Part shown: positions 1 through 10,500 of the stretch, piece after piece
Layout: the number at the start of each line of letters is the position of its first letter
Numbering within the stretch: position 1 is the first letter of the stretch
NCBI GenBank assembly: GCA_003290165.1
Contig: QNQO01000808.1
Coordinates: forward strand, 419,654 to 483,653
Direction: 5' to 3'
From: Berberis thunbergii
Lineage: Eukaryota > Streptophyta > Magnoliopsida > Ranunculales > Berberidaceae
DNA length: 64,000 nt
Made by a program: the position numbers and the translations under genes
Notes under the pieces: generated by a model
What the model was told of the DNA's origin: nothing
Databases searched by the model: none
The model's input: only the letters and a program-made list of their open reading frames with translations

Positions 1-738
1 CCCCTCATCAGTTTTCTTTACTTGAAGACTCTAAAATGGTGTGGGTGGGACCTCTATGTACTTCATTTCTTTTTCAGAGGGAGAATGTGAATGTAATATA
101 TTATTTGATCTGATTTGGAGCAGAAAAAAATGTTCATTTGTTTATGAAAGGGGTAGAAAAGATTGTTGGCTGTCATGTGAGCAATGTTTTCATTGGGTTT
201 CTGAAAACTTTTAAAATCAGTGTGAAGACCAAAGTTCAATAAGTATGAACCCAGTGATCAATTTTTATTTATTATTTTTTTTTTTGTGATGTTAGCTTTG
301 TTTACCAAGTGGGAGATGGAGCCAAGAGAGGCAATTCATCTTTTTGACTCTAGATGATAACTGAACTGTTTAAGTTGGGAGGGTGGAAGAAGTGTGAATT
401 TCAGATGATAACACTGTCACAAAGAAGGGGTACGTCTTCTTGGGTCCTTGATTGACTGAGTCTCCTTGTTTAATGTGGAAATAAGATATTTAAGTGGTTC
501 CCCGTTTTGCCTTGTCCACAAACAACACTTGTGGCCTGTGAGCTTCAACAATCTTGGTTTTGAAAAGAGAACATCTTTTAAATATCTATAGGTAAAATAC
601 AGAGTTAAAAATAAAAATTAATTAATTAATGCAATCACGATATATAAATTAATTGAGAATGTCCAAGAATATCAACCATAAAAAGGAAGTAAAATAGAGT
701 GAAGGGAGAAGGCTCCTCTTTGTGTAAATTTAAACAAT
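1..738. other. AT-rich intergenic DNA, no gene seen
   Basis: No open frame longer than a few dozen codons and no recognisable protein motif were found on either strand. The stretch is T- and A-rich with short homopolymers. It could be a 3' flank of a gene outside the window, but nothing in it shows that. Confidence 0.5.
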
Positions 739-1041
739 CACTGCACCAACTTTGCATTGTTGTAACAATTTCTAAAATAATATTACTTTTGAGTTATAAT
801 AGTTTACCAAACAATTTTACACATTATCATAAACAAAGTGATACAATAATTGTATCACCATGAAGAGTATGGCGCTACAAGTGATGCTATTCATGAAGAT
901 CAAATTTATTCTATCATTTTTAAAAATGTTTTTCATTTTTTTATTTAATTTAATTTTAACTTGAAATTGTTTGGTAGACTGTTATAACTGAAAAGTGATA
1001 TTGTTTTGAGGGTTGTTATAAATTTTCAATTTGGTGTGGTG
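739..1041. mobile_element. CACTA-type MITE, copy 1
   Basis: A 303-bp non-coding element. It starts CACTGCACCAA and ends TTGGTGTGGTG, and the terminal inverted repeats extend about 60 bp imperfectly inward (the TTGTAACAATT / TTGTTATAA and GTTATAATAG / CTGTTATAAC pairs). It is flanked by a perfect 3-bp direct repeat AAT (736-738 and 1042-1044), the TSD size of CACTA elements. A related copy lies at 8845-9156 with its interior in the opposite orientation; both share a short palindrome around GATACAATAATTGTATC. No coding capacity. Confidence 0.8.
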
Positions 1042-1044
1042 AAT

Positions 1045-1819
1045 CCACTAAATCTTACGCGAAAATTTTATACAAATTAGCAATATCAGGCTCGAACTTG
1101 GGTTTACCGAATCACGATAAGCTGGTGGATGCTCACATGCATGTATGTAAAAGACAATATTGTAGAGTCCTAGATTCCTGATTGGTATATAACAACAGTT
1201 AGAACGCCAAATAATGTACATGACCTTGCTCAGATATTCTAAAAGGTCATCACTTCACTAGCTATAGCCTCTATAGATGCTAAAATATGTGTTGAAAAAT
1301 GCTAATGAACTATGGGTTAACATGATGAACATACGGGTTAACATGCAAAAACTTTAGGGATCAAGAGTTATGGATCAATAGATACCTCTGAAAGTGATAT
1401 AAAGGCTTTTTGAACGTTATGGGATTGAAATACAGCAGCATCTATAGGTAAACAATAGGAGGAGCCACCACCTATAATAAGAGATCAGATCAACTAGGTC
1501 TCAGAAAAGTCCCTTCAAAATCAGTTTAATTCTACACTTTTTAGGCCAAAAGCATGGTCTTCAATAAATAATTAAGGTCCTCCATTGAAGGTTGATTTTT
1601 GACTTCTGACTGTAGAATGGAGGGTGGGGTATTATATAGAATAGATTTAATGGCAATGAGACCCTCTAATGGTGTAAAATAGTAAAGCTTCATCTCTAAC
1701 CCTTGAAACTATTAAGAACTATTTTACCCACCCAAACATGAACCCCACAAGATGTGTGCATCTATAATAAAATATTTAGCAGCCTCCATCGGCACGTTTC
1801 AAATGCTAAAGCTTTTAGG
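1045..1819. other. intergenic DNA, nothing recognised
   Basis: AT-rich sequence with no supported ORF, RNA gene or repeat boundary. It may include the left part of the TRIM that begins to its right, but no second LTR of that TRIM was found here. Confidence 0.4.
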
Positions 1820-2158
1820 GTTTAACATGGCGACTGAGATTTTTCACACCCAACCAGCAAGAATTCATAAACCCAACAGTAGCATGATGACATGAATCCA
1901 AAACTAAGGGAGCTCAACGTCTTCATTGGCATACTTTCGGCTAGGTCTGGCTCTGATACCATTCTGTCACAACCTGATCCACAGAGTACTATATTGTCTG
2001 TTTTTGGCCCAAGGCCCGCACGACTTAAAAAAGTGTAGTACTTTGTAGATCCAACCTCGTACATATATAGCCAATCTCATTCCCTCACCTAGGCAATGTG
2101 GGACTATAATCTCCCATTGGTAGCTCGCCCAACCCCTCTTGGGATCCAGGGTATCACA
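1820..2158 (-). mobile_element. truncated TRIM retrotransposon (LTR plus primer-binding site)
   Basis: Read on the minus strand, a 194-bp LTR (1965-2158) runs from TGTGATACCC to GGTTGTGACA. It is followed three bases later by TGGTATCAGAGC (1950-1961), a perfect initiator-Met tRNA primer-binding site, then about 130 bp of non-coding interior. The LTR and the bases after the PBS (CCTAGCCGAAAGT) match the complete TRIM at 16144-16589, so the two belong to one family. No second LTR lies to the left, so the element is truncated. It abuts gag-like sequence of a gypsy element, into which it probably inserted. Confidence 0.75.
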
Positions 2159-2369
2159 AGTCCGCCAATACAAGGATATCACATGTCTCCACCGCCTTAA
2201 TGACCTGGTGTGTTTGAGACGTCAGCACCTCGATTCTGGGGTCCGCCATTACTGTCATTGGTACAGGGGCGTGGGTAGGCTGCTCGTGCATGGCAGGAAC
2301 TGGTATAGGGACAACCAGCGCATTGGACGTGTCCCTTAGTTCATTGTTGCGTGACCCGGTGGTCATCAT
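2159..2369 (-). pseudogene. gag N-terminus of a gypsy element (truncated)
   Basis: The minus-strand frame opens with MMTTGSRNNE about 60 bp after the primer-binding site and stays open for about 70 codons until it meets the TRIM LTR. The other gypsy element in the window begins its gag at the same place with MDMVTTRSRNNE (38133 downward), which supports both the start codon and family membership. Everything downstream of about residue 70 is lost. Confidence 0.6.
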
Positions 2370-3119
2370 CTCGCTGGGATTTAGTAGGAGATGATGCTTA
2401 GTGTAAAGTTAAGAACTATGTTATCCCCACGAACGGTGCCAAACTGATGCAATCAATTTTCACTCCCTGCTTTGACCTCATTCCTACTGACCTACACAAG
2501 TAACACACATGAGCCACAAACCACCGTGGGGTGGCTGATGACACTTCGATACTAAAGTCAAGCAGGGATCTGAGGAAGGTGTAATGCTGTAACAGGGAAT
2601 TTGTTTCGTACCTTAGTTTACCAACCCCATGTCTTATTTATAGTACAAAGAGTCCTGATTCAACCAAGCTATCGTAGGCGTAGTTTGGGGAGGAGATCTT
2701 CGTGGAGATCTCTCTAATTAAAAGTCGTATTGTAAGAAAGAAGTTTCATTTTAGCTCTACACTCTTAGATACGCAGGTGATAGTTCCCAATCAAAGAGCA
2801 ATCCGTGGAAGGGAGTTTACTAGTGTGGAAGATACTCTGATGTTTGCTTCCTAATTGGAAGCAGAGCGCAACTGTAATTGCCTATCCAAAGCTGATCCTC
2901 GAGATACCTGCCTAAAGAGAGCTTATGGGTATTGAGGATGGTTGTGAGACGTGTGGGCCTAGCATGCTGTGAGAGTCCGGGTCTGCTTGGCGGACTGAAG
3001 TTGAGCAGGCTTAGATCTGCTTGGGCTGGATCCGTGTTGGGTCGATGCTTGAGCCCGTAGTGCCTCGAGATCGTCATGACACATGTTCGGCTCAGTGTGA
3101 CTATTTTTATGTATCATCA
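2159..3119 (-). mobile_element. truncated Ty3/gypsy element: 5' LTR and start of gag
   Basis: The LTR is 2445-3119 (675 bp), beginning TGATGCAATC and ending TATCATCA on the plus strand. It is related to the LTRs at 9328-15820 and 38194-38808: it shares GTGGCTGATGACACT, the segment CATGTCTTATTTATA (minus-strand TATA box TATAAATA at 2635-2642) and the end GTATCATCA. Left of it, on the minus strand, is a primer-binding site starting TGGCACCGTTCG (2424-2441, three bases from the LTR), then the start of gag. The element stops at 2159 against a TRIM, and the rest of gag and all of pol are missing. A poly-A run (about 3127-3156) lies just beyond the LTR. Confidence 0.75.
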
Positions 3120-3123
3120 GCTT

Positions 3124-3158
<35 letters not shown>

Positions 3159-4702
3159 CATGATATGGATATCTATATATTTGAGTGCCAGACACGGCAA
3201 GACAATACTTGATATGCTAAGGGCATATGTGTATATTTTAGTATTATTTACTTTTAACGTTAAGTTTTGAATTATTAGTTATTCATTCACTTGTAGGCCA
3301 ATATTACTACTCATGCATGGCTAACTTGCCATAATATACTTTAAATTAGTACAAAATTGAAATTTTACAAAAATATGTGAAAGAGTTGATAATCTAAGCA
3401 TGGAGTGTGCGATGGGAGTATCCATGAGTGTCGATAGACTCTTTTTTTGTGAAAATAGAGTATCATTGTTACATAGGTTTCAAGTAAAGAGGTGGAGGCA
3501 CAATTGGTGTTAGGATTCAAAGGAACATAGGATGAGGTCCGCTAGCATCAAACCAAGGTTGACAGTTTGATGCAGAAGGGTTTCTAGGGTTCATAATTTG
3601 GGTTCTTAGAGTTCGTAATTTGGGTTTTTAGGGTTCCTAATTTGCTCTCAAAATTATTTAATAAATAACTTTGAGTAATCTTTCAATTTAATTAGGAATC
3701 TTTTAGTTTTCTTTTAGGATTAGACATTATTTTCTTTTAGGAATAAACTGCTTGTTAATTTTAGTAGTTTATATATTTCAATTATTGTTTAGGAAGTCAT
3801 TCTGAACCCAATTTGGGCTAGATTTCTGGCAGTTTATTTCTTTTATTACGTATTTTGTTTTAGCATGATTATTGGGGTGTTGCCATTTTTAGTAAAATTC
3901 CAATATTGATGAGCTTTAGCTATAAAGCCCGGCTTATGGGCTGATTTTAGAGATATTTTTGATTTGATAATTTTAATTGAACATTAGAGTATTTCTCTGT
4001 GTTTTGAGTAATTTTTTTGTGTTCTTCCCTGTAAATTGTCTGTTAGAACTAACCTGCAAGATAATCACTATTCTACCCGGCGTCACAGTTGGATTCAGGA
4101 GTGTGATGATGTAAGTGGTGAGATAGGGTTCAAACCAGGGGAATGAGCAAGTGGTGGTGCATGCTAAAGCAGGATGGTGATCAAATGTTATGTGGAAAAT
4201 GGAAATTGCCACTTAATTAAACGCATTGTGGTGGATTAACAATGCACCCTCCTAATTTATATGCCTTTTTAATAATTTTTTTCTTGATTGGATATAAAAA
4301 ATAAAATTACTAGAAATACATGTATGGTTAAAAAAAGAATACATGTATTAATAGGATCCACCATTATTACCACCTCAAGATGGCAGTCTTCAAGTTAATG
4401 ACGAGGTTCAAACGAGGAAGAGCTTACAGTGGCTAACAATGCACCCAAAGACATGTAACAGTAAAAGGAACTCTATCAAATTTTGATCGATACTTCCACA
4501 TACAACTAAGGTAGAAATCTCTATTTTCCCATGGGTTAGAGTTAGCTTCATTCAGCCAAATAAAATGTGAATAACCTGTCTTCTGTTTCAAACAAGGAGC
4601 ACTTCTGTAGTGCAAGAGCTTCAGAAAGACTGTCTTCTCCTATAATCGCCTTTATCACAACTCCCATTTGTCACCACCACTCTTAATTATATGCCCCATC
4701 TA
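3120..4702. other. intergenic DNA with a poly-A run
   Basis: Starts with a roughly 30-base A run (about 3127-3156). The rest is AT-rich with a short repeated phrase around GGGTTCTTAGAGTTCGTAATTT at 3590-3640 (broken, not a tandem array). No gene, RNA or element end was recognised. Confidence 0.4.
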
Positions 4703-4712
4703 GGCATCTATA

Positions 4713-4850
4713 GTTTTTTTTTTTTTTTTTTAAAGGTAAATAGGGTTTTTATAGGATCCCAAACCTATAAAGATGCCGCAAGCTGAGTTTAAATCCATGA
4801 CCTAGTGGTACCATCCGCCAAACTCTAACCGTTGAGCTGTCATGCCATTG
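4713..4850 (-). mobile_element. tRNA-derived SINE with 10-bp TSD
   Basis: On the minus strand the head GGCATGACAGCTCAACGGTT contains a pol III A box (AGCTCAACGGTTAGAG, about 4823-4838). A B-box-like GGATTTAAACTC follows (4785-4796), and the element ends in a poly-A tail (plus-strand T run 4714-4731). The 138-bp unit is flanked by a perfect 10-bp direct repeat GGCATCTATA (4703-4712 and 4851-4860). This is the layout of a plant SINE inserted by target-primed reverse transcription. It is not a tRNA gene, because the cloverleaf is not preserved. Confidence 0.8.
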
Positions 4851-4860
4851 GGCATCTATA

Positions 4861-6039
4861 ATTCTATACAACCTTTATTTTTCTAATTCTTATTTTAGCT
4901 CTATTTTAACAATTTGATTTTTCAAAATGTCATATTTAACTTTTGAATATTGTCGTTTTCTTTTCCATTTTACAGGTAAACCGAACTTATCTTCTAAAGT
5001 AAGGTTTCAATTGTTTGAGCTATGACCCCAACCCAAGCTTGTATCATCTCCAGAATAGTAGTTGGCCATTGTCATTTGTTGCCAAGTTTTTTTTTTCCAT
5101 GACATTGTCTGACAAGTTCCATTGTTAAGCAAACTTCGGACAGACCATTGAAGATATAAAAGGGGTATGTCGAATACTAAAGATAGAATATGCATATTAG
5201 AAGTCATGGGAAGCAGAGGATGAAATCAGGGAATCATCGCGACAATTTTGGGTAGAATGGAGTATCAGAACTACATAGAGCAGAATGACAAAAGTACACT
5301 GCACACGAGTAAAATGATAAAGCGACCTAGTGTAACTTTGACATTAGTTGTAGTGTCACACAATATCAAAGACATGGGCAAAACTAGAAGTATGATAGGT
5401 CTTTGAGCTTAAGATCTCACAGATTCAAAGTTGCCATACGCACCATAAATGTGACACGCCCAACTATCAAATGGGCTCCCCAGAGTCTCATGCCACATTG
5501 TGGGCCATTTTAATCACTTAGGTGGCAAAAACTTGATTATAACGTTTTGGAAGCAATATAGTTAAGAAATGGGGCATTATACCCGGCCGGATTAGAATAA
5601 ATTCATCCTGTCTTGAGATTACAATATAGATTCGTAGATAAGTGCATCTGATTATTCTTGTTTCCAGATGTCTACATCTGAAACCTCAGTGAACACATTC
5701 AAACTTCACAGTGCATTCTGAATAGACCTCTATATATTCCAATGGTTATAAACCAAAAATATCAATCTAATCACAAGATTTACACCCTTAATCCCTACAG
5801 AGGGGAATATAATGTTCATTTTCAGAATAGATGATAGTTATGGTGACCCAAAGAAATTGACCAGGTTTGTTGTCAAATTTCTTTTGAAGCGTATGAAGCA
5901 AACAAGAATGCACAACATAAAGCATATTCTTATAATGTCCTAACTTTCTACAACCAGAGGTTACTCAAAGAAGCATCCAAAAAAAGACCAAAGAGTGAAA
6001 ATATCTTGATTAAAAAATCAATGGCCTGCATCAACTGAC
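4861..6039. other. intergenic DNA, nothing recognised
   Basis: No supported coding sequence, RNA gene or element boundary. If the exon at 6040-6206 belongs to a working gene, its next exon should lie here on the minus strand, but the expected sequence after the DLDTE motif was not found. Confidence 0.4.
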
Positions 6040-6206
6040 CTCAGTATCCAAGTCTGAAGAAGAATTTGTAGAGGAACTTGGAGAAGCAGTGAGTAAAGTA
6101 TTAAATGAAATGGATCCATCAACCCAGCTGATCTCATGTTCGGTGGTTGCAATCCCAGAGGGAGGCCACCCCTCTTGCTGCATTCCCACCCCAAACAAAT
6201 CAGGTT
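6040..6206 (-). pseudogene. exon of a conserved plant protein (GWPLGLQP / SSSDLDTE family), frameshifted
   Basis: A minus-strand exon bounded by an acceptor (..ATCTGTTTAG) and a donor (GAG|GTCAGT). One frame reads MQQEGWPP and, further on, DGSISFNTLLTASPSSSTNS followed by SSDLDTE. A second frame carries the middle part PLGLQPPNMRSAG. Together these match from memory a small family of unannotated plant proteins (Arabidopsis At3g17950 / At1g13390 type), whose N-terminus runs EGWPLGLQP..SISFNTLLTASP..SSDLDTE. Here a duplicated CCTC after the tryptophan codon, and a second shift about 45 bases on, break the frame. No following exon was found, so a decayed or captured fragment is likelier than a live gene. 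Confidence 0.45.
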
Positions 6207-7393
6207 CTAAACAGATAAAAGAGTCACAAAATACTCAAATAACATATCGATAAATACCATTGTAAAATGGATAAGCATCCTAATATTCCAAAAAAAAAGA
6301 ACAATAAGAGGGGAGGAGAGGTTGTATACCTGTTGAGCCATGACACTCACGATAAACTTGGACTGGTAGATTTTATATATATATACAAGTCCAATGGAGG
6401 GTCCCTTATAAAGGGAGATGGTGGACTGTCATTTCCAGGGTCTTGCACAATCTTTGGGATTAGAAAAAACTCGAACAACTAGAATCCAAATAAGTCATTC
6501 ATATAAACATGGCACAAAAGACAGTAAAACCAGAAACAAATAGCAGAGATCGATGAAGGTAAAGCTATTTTCTGTTTTTACCCAAACACTCCTTTCTCCT
6601 GATCTACTCTCTCAAAAGAATTTAACTATGGATGTTGAGTTTACAAAGCTCCCATCACTTATTTGAATACCAACAAACTTGATCAGATCAGACTGATCAA
6701 ATGATCCAATCCGAGAACTGAGAAGGTGTGGACCAGCTCCCTTTACATCCCCGTACAAGTTCCACTAATTAAAAATTAAGGACATCAAAGCCATATTTGG
6801 AAAAGATATAGGGCTATGAGTCAAACAGAAAAGGAGTTGCATGGATAGGGGAAGAGGAGAATCCAATAAAGAGAAAGAACAGAAGAGCTTTGCTTTGGTG
6901 TGTAGGAGGAGCAACAACTCATTCTCCCACCTTGAGTGCTGCACTATTTTGTTGGACCACAAATAGTGATTAAGCCTAAGATAACCCCCGTACTTAAGAC
7001 TAATGATACAAGCCAATGACCAGGTCAAACTTGACACGATACCTGCTTCCTAGCTCACAGATATGTATCAAATGATTAATACGTACCATGTCTTTCGCTA
7101 CAAAAGAAATTAAAAGGAAAGTAGAAATTTATTAGAGACTCTCTGGAAAAGCAACAGATTTGTTGTCAGTTTATTAATACTTTTCCAAAGATTGAACAAA
7201 AGTAATTTTAACTAATGATCTCTTTCTCTTCCCACCATTTTCTTTGAACTGAGTATGGTTCTCTGTCAAATATACTTAAAGAGATGTTGGCATGGACAGA
7301 AGGCAGACCCAATGACTTCTTTGACTATACGGTGTTGGGTTCGGGAGTGAAAAGAGAAACGAAAATTCTAAAATGCACTGGAGATTCGCCTGA
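6207..7393. other. intergenic DNA, nothing recognised
   Basis: Mixed AT-rich DNA without a supported gene or repeat. It may include the promoter or 5' UTR intron of the exon at 6040-6206 if that is a real gene, but no start site can be placed. Confidence 0.35.
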
Positions 7394-8042
7394 ATGGTGC
7401 CAAGCACGTGCACTCCCGCGCATGCCAGTCACGTGAGCATCAAATGGGCAAAAATAAAAATAAAAAAATAGCCAATTGGTTGAATGTGATTCAATGGATG
7501 CTTAGCCCCCTTTTTCTTCTTCTTTGGATGCTTCAGTGGTGGGGGTGTCCATGGGGATGGTGGTGGAGGTGGTGACAACGGATGCGGAGACGGCGGAGGC
7601 GGAGACGGCGGTGGTGGAGACGGTGGTGGTGGAGGTGGTGAAGGAGAGACTACCAAATGTTAACTGGGTGTCAAAGCTGTCAAAAGCTCGCTTTTTCCTG
7701 CAATCTTCCTAGAACAGCATCTGGGTATCTCGATTTCAAGCTTTTTAGGCAGAAAGACGAAATGGGTATTCGAGATTTTGTGAAAAACTTAGTTTGATCT
7801 AATGATCATGACAGGAAATGGGGATTGAATCACTCAAAGGGGTTTTTTCTGGGTGGGATCCTCTCCTCCTTCTGTGAAGCAGAGAAGAAACCCTGCTTGT
7901 TTGGTTTGATTACGATGAAGATGAGATGAAGATGGAGAGTGTGGGAAGCGAAATGTTGGCGCGATTTTTTTTTTGTTTTTTTTTTTTGCCCTTTGATGCC
8001 CACGTGACTGGCACTTTGCGGAGTGCACGTGTTTGGCACCAT
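7394..8042. mobile_element. 649-bp element with about 60-bp terminal inverted repeats
   Basis: The left end (ATGGTGCCAAGCACGTGCAC, continuing to GGCAAAAAT near 7453) is repeated as an inverted copy at the right end (about 7980-8042, inverse ATGGTGCCAAACACGTGCAC). The match continues through a shared GCCAGTCACGTG and GCATCAAA. The TIRs are GC-rich with CACGTG boxes, unlike the flanks. The interior contains a glycine/proline-type triplet repeat and no transposase. No clean TSD was found. The long TIRs suggest a Mutator-like or other non-autonomous DNA transposon; the family is uncertain. Confidence 0.6.
7538..7648. repeat. GGT/GGC/GAC triplet repeat inside the TIR element
   Basis: A degenerate purine-rich triplet array reading as poly-glycine on the plus strand (GGGGDNGCGDGGGGGDG type) and as a PPSPPPPSPPPP proline-rich frame on the minus strand. 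Neither frame has a signal peptide, a conserved domain or a credible start, so no protein is called. It could be a captured exon of a glycine-rich or extensin-like gene. Confidence 0.5.
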
Positions 8043-8174
8043 CCAAGCTAATCACCAGTGCTCCTAGCATTGCTCAAAGAGAAAAGCCGCTCAGAACACT
8101 TTACTTATAAATGCATGAAATTTTTACGCTCCCAAAAGGCCTCGCCACTACTGGGTACATGTGCAATCTTTTAT

Positions 8175-8354
8175 GAGCAATGCTAGCTGTCGAGGAAACG
8201 GGCGAGAACAGTGACGTGGCGGAGTGGGAGCCGTCCTCAATCCTTGCTCGAGATGTGTGCCACATTTTTTATACACACATCCCAAGCAAAATGGACGACT
8301 CCCACCCCGCCACGTCGCTGTCCTCGCTGGTTTCCTCGACATTTAGAATTCCCC
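8175..8354. mobile_element. fold-back Mutator-like MITE, copy 1
   Basis: A 180-bp near-palindrome. The left arm GAGCAATGCTAGCTGTCGAG.. pairs with the right arm (inverse GGGGAATTCTAAATGTCGAG..), and the arms share GAGG, GACGTGGCGG.GTGGGAG and so on with only a short loop. It is flanked by a perfect 9-bp direct repeat ATCTTTTAT (8166-8174 and 8355-8363), the TSD length of Mutator-like elements. Related copies lie at 36776-36964 and 51100-51254. No coding capacity. Confidence 0.85.
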
Positions 8355-8363
8355 ATCTTTTAT

Positions 8364-8844
8364 TAACTTCACGTGATGTTAGTTCTCCTTATCCGATGTG
8401 AGACTAAATTTGCATGCTCAACTCGAACCAACATCTCCAACCATATGAATAAATCATTTCCACATCGATAATGAGATTCGATCAGAATTGCATTGCAGGA
8501 GCAAAAGTTTGGATTTATCAATAACCACTGGCTGCATTTTCTCGATCTTCTCCAATCCCAAGGAGATCCTTACAAAATCAAGAAAAAGCTTCCTTCTTTA
8601 TGCATATTATAAAGCCAAGACTGTTGCAATAGAAACATTTAAAACAACTGTCCTATTACTAGCCAAACTCGTGAGATGAACAGAAAACATTCAAATCTAT
8701 GAAAGCACCTCCTTTCATAGACACTATTAGACAAGCATAGAAGTTGAATTGTTTCTCAAATGAATCATCCAATGCAGGTCATGGTTGAAACTTGTTATAT
8801 TTATTGAAGCTTCTTTGATCCTCAACATCAAATCATTAAGTACA
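8364..8844. other. intergenic DNA, nothing recognised
   Basis: AT-rich sequence between two MITEs. No supported gene, RNA or further repeat. Confidence 0.4.
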
Positions 8845-9156
8845 CACTACACTAAATTGGCATATTTGTAACAATTCTCAAAATAATAATACTTTTAAGC
8901 TATAATAATTCAGCAAATAATTTCAAGTCAAAACTAAATTTATTTAAAAAAATGAAAAATAGTTACACAAAAAAATTGATACGATAAATTAAATCACCAT
9001 TAATAGTATCACATGTAGACTCATACTCTTCATGGTGATACAATTATTGTATCACTTTATTTGTGAAAATGTGTAAAATTGTTTTGTAGATTGTTATAGC
9101 TGAAAAGTGTTACTGTTTTGGATGAATTTTTACAAAAATGTCAATTTGGTATAGTG
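8845..9156. mobile_element. CACTA-type MITE, copy 2
   Basis: A 312-bp element starting CACTACACTAAATTGG and ending CAATTTGGTATAGTG, with about 60-bp imperfect TIRs. The interior matches copy 1 (739-1041) in inverted orientation, including the GATACAATTATTGTATC palindrome and the phrase CATACTCTTCATGG. The flanking triplets are ACA and CGA, so a 3-bp TSD is not preserved here. Non-coding. Confidence 0.7.
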
Positions 9157-10071
9157 CGATTCTACTCCTAGTAGTCTTATTTTTCATGTGCTTTAAGTAC
9201 ACACTTTCTAACTGCCATAAGCCACCCTTGGAGTATGCTTTGTATTTCTTTGAGCAAATTAACTAGTAAATCCTCAGACTGATGAATGAAATGCAAATAC
9301 TTCTACTTATAAAGCGGGAATGGAATGTGATGTGGTCAAATCCTGCTCTCATTGACCTCACTACTACAAAAATGGGCAATTCTAACGGATGATGTATGAC
9401 AAAAAATGCCTAATCCCGACATAGGAAAAGTTATATCCGTCGGAATTGCTGGTATCGGGAAATGGATTGTCCCAGCTGATACGTCCCTTAATTCGCCAGG
9501 ACTTATTTTGAATCTTGAAAAAAAAAACACAACATCCGCGAAAACAATTTAGTGGCAACACATATATACGCCAGCTATAAAATTATAAACGCCATGACTC
9601 CAACATGGGCGGCACGTGTATACGCCGGAATGAGTTTATAACCGCCAGAAAGTCAGAATGGGCGACATGTATAACCGTCAGGAATTTAATATTATCCCCC
9701 AGGAATGAATTTATAATCGCTATGAAATTTAGTATTATACGCAAAGAATGAGTTTATAAAATCCATGAAAATTTTCCCGTAATATGCGCTAAGAGGTTTT
9801 ATAAATATTTAAAAAAAAACATTTACAGCTGATCTAAAAAAATATTAATATAAAAACAAAATTTCAAATATCTGAGGTCCCAAATATGTGTCATACATCT
9901 CCGCCATGAACAAAAAAATAAATAACTAAAAAACACAAACATCTGCCAGACAGTCCAATCATATCCGCATCAGACAGTCTAATAAGCCTAATCATATCCG
10001 CATCAGATATATTACCAGAAAGCAGTGCGCTAAATCCACCTAATGGAACACCATTTGAATTATGAGAGCCA

Positions 10072-10500
10072 TCAAAAGAATGTTGTGATGGTGCACAAAA
10101 GGCATAAAGGAGGCTGAAATTGTTGACTTTGTCCCGACTGGTGTGATGGCTGAGAGCTCTGCATGGTTCCTCGCGACTGCATAGAATTCATCAACATTAT
10201 CATCATTTGTTGTTGTTGTTGAGCCCGTAAGTCCTCCAGTTCCTTCTGCATAGCCTCATGTTTGGTCTTCATTTCTAGGCACTGAGACTCCAAGAAGGCT
10301 TCTCAAATCTTTAATGCTCTCTTTGATGAACTACTAGCGCTACCCAAGGCATAAGGCACCAAATAAGGAGTCACACCATTTTCATAGCCCCAAACTCTAT
10401 TTCGGGTCTTAGGACCCATCTGCTCCACATAAACTTGTGTGCGAAGCTCGTCCAAGTCTTTCGTTCCATCTTCAATTTGATATTTAAGGAAATTATCCAT
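10072..10500 (-). pseudogene. En/Spm TnpA-like (Transposase_24 type) C-terminal exon with one stop
   Basis: After an acceptor-like ..TTGATAG, one minus-strand frame reads DELRTQVYVEQMGPKTRNRV, then WGYENGVTPYLVPYALGSAS, then a coiled-coil and glutamine-rich tail (HEAMQKELEDLRAQQQQQ). These are the C-terminal hallmarks of the plant En/Spm-associated protein that usually accompanies the transposase in CACTA elements. A TGA at 10300-10302 interrupts the same frame. Upstream exons were not found in the 2 kb toward 12400. The protein normally binds subterminal repeats; this copy is probably inactive. Confidence 0.65.

Noticed and set aside
4713..4850. tRNA gene on the minus strand
   Set aside because: A and B boxes are present, but there is no cloverleaf, anticodon stem or terminator. 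A poly-A tail and 10-bp TSD show a SINE.
7429..7656. Proline-rich (extensin-like) protein on the minus strand
   Set aside because: The frame is produced by a GGT/GGC triplet repeat inside a TIR element. There is no signal peptide or SPPPP-Y pattern, and the frame continues into AT-rich DNA.
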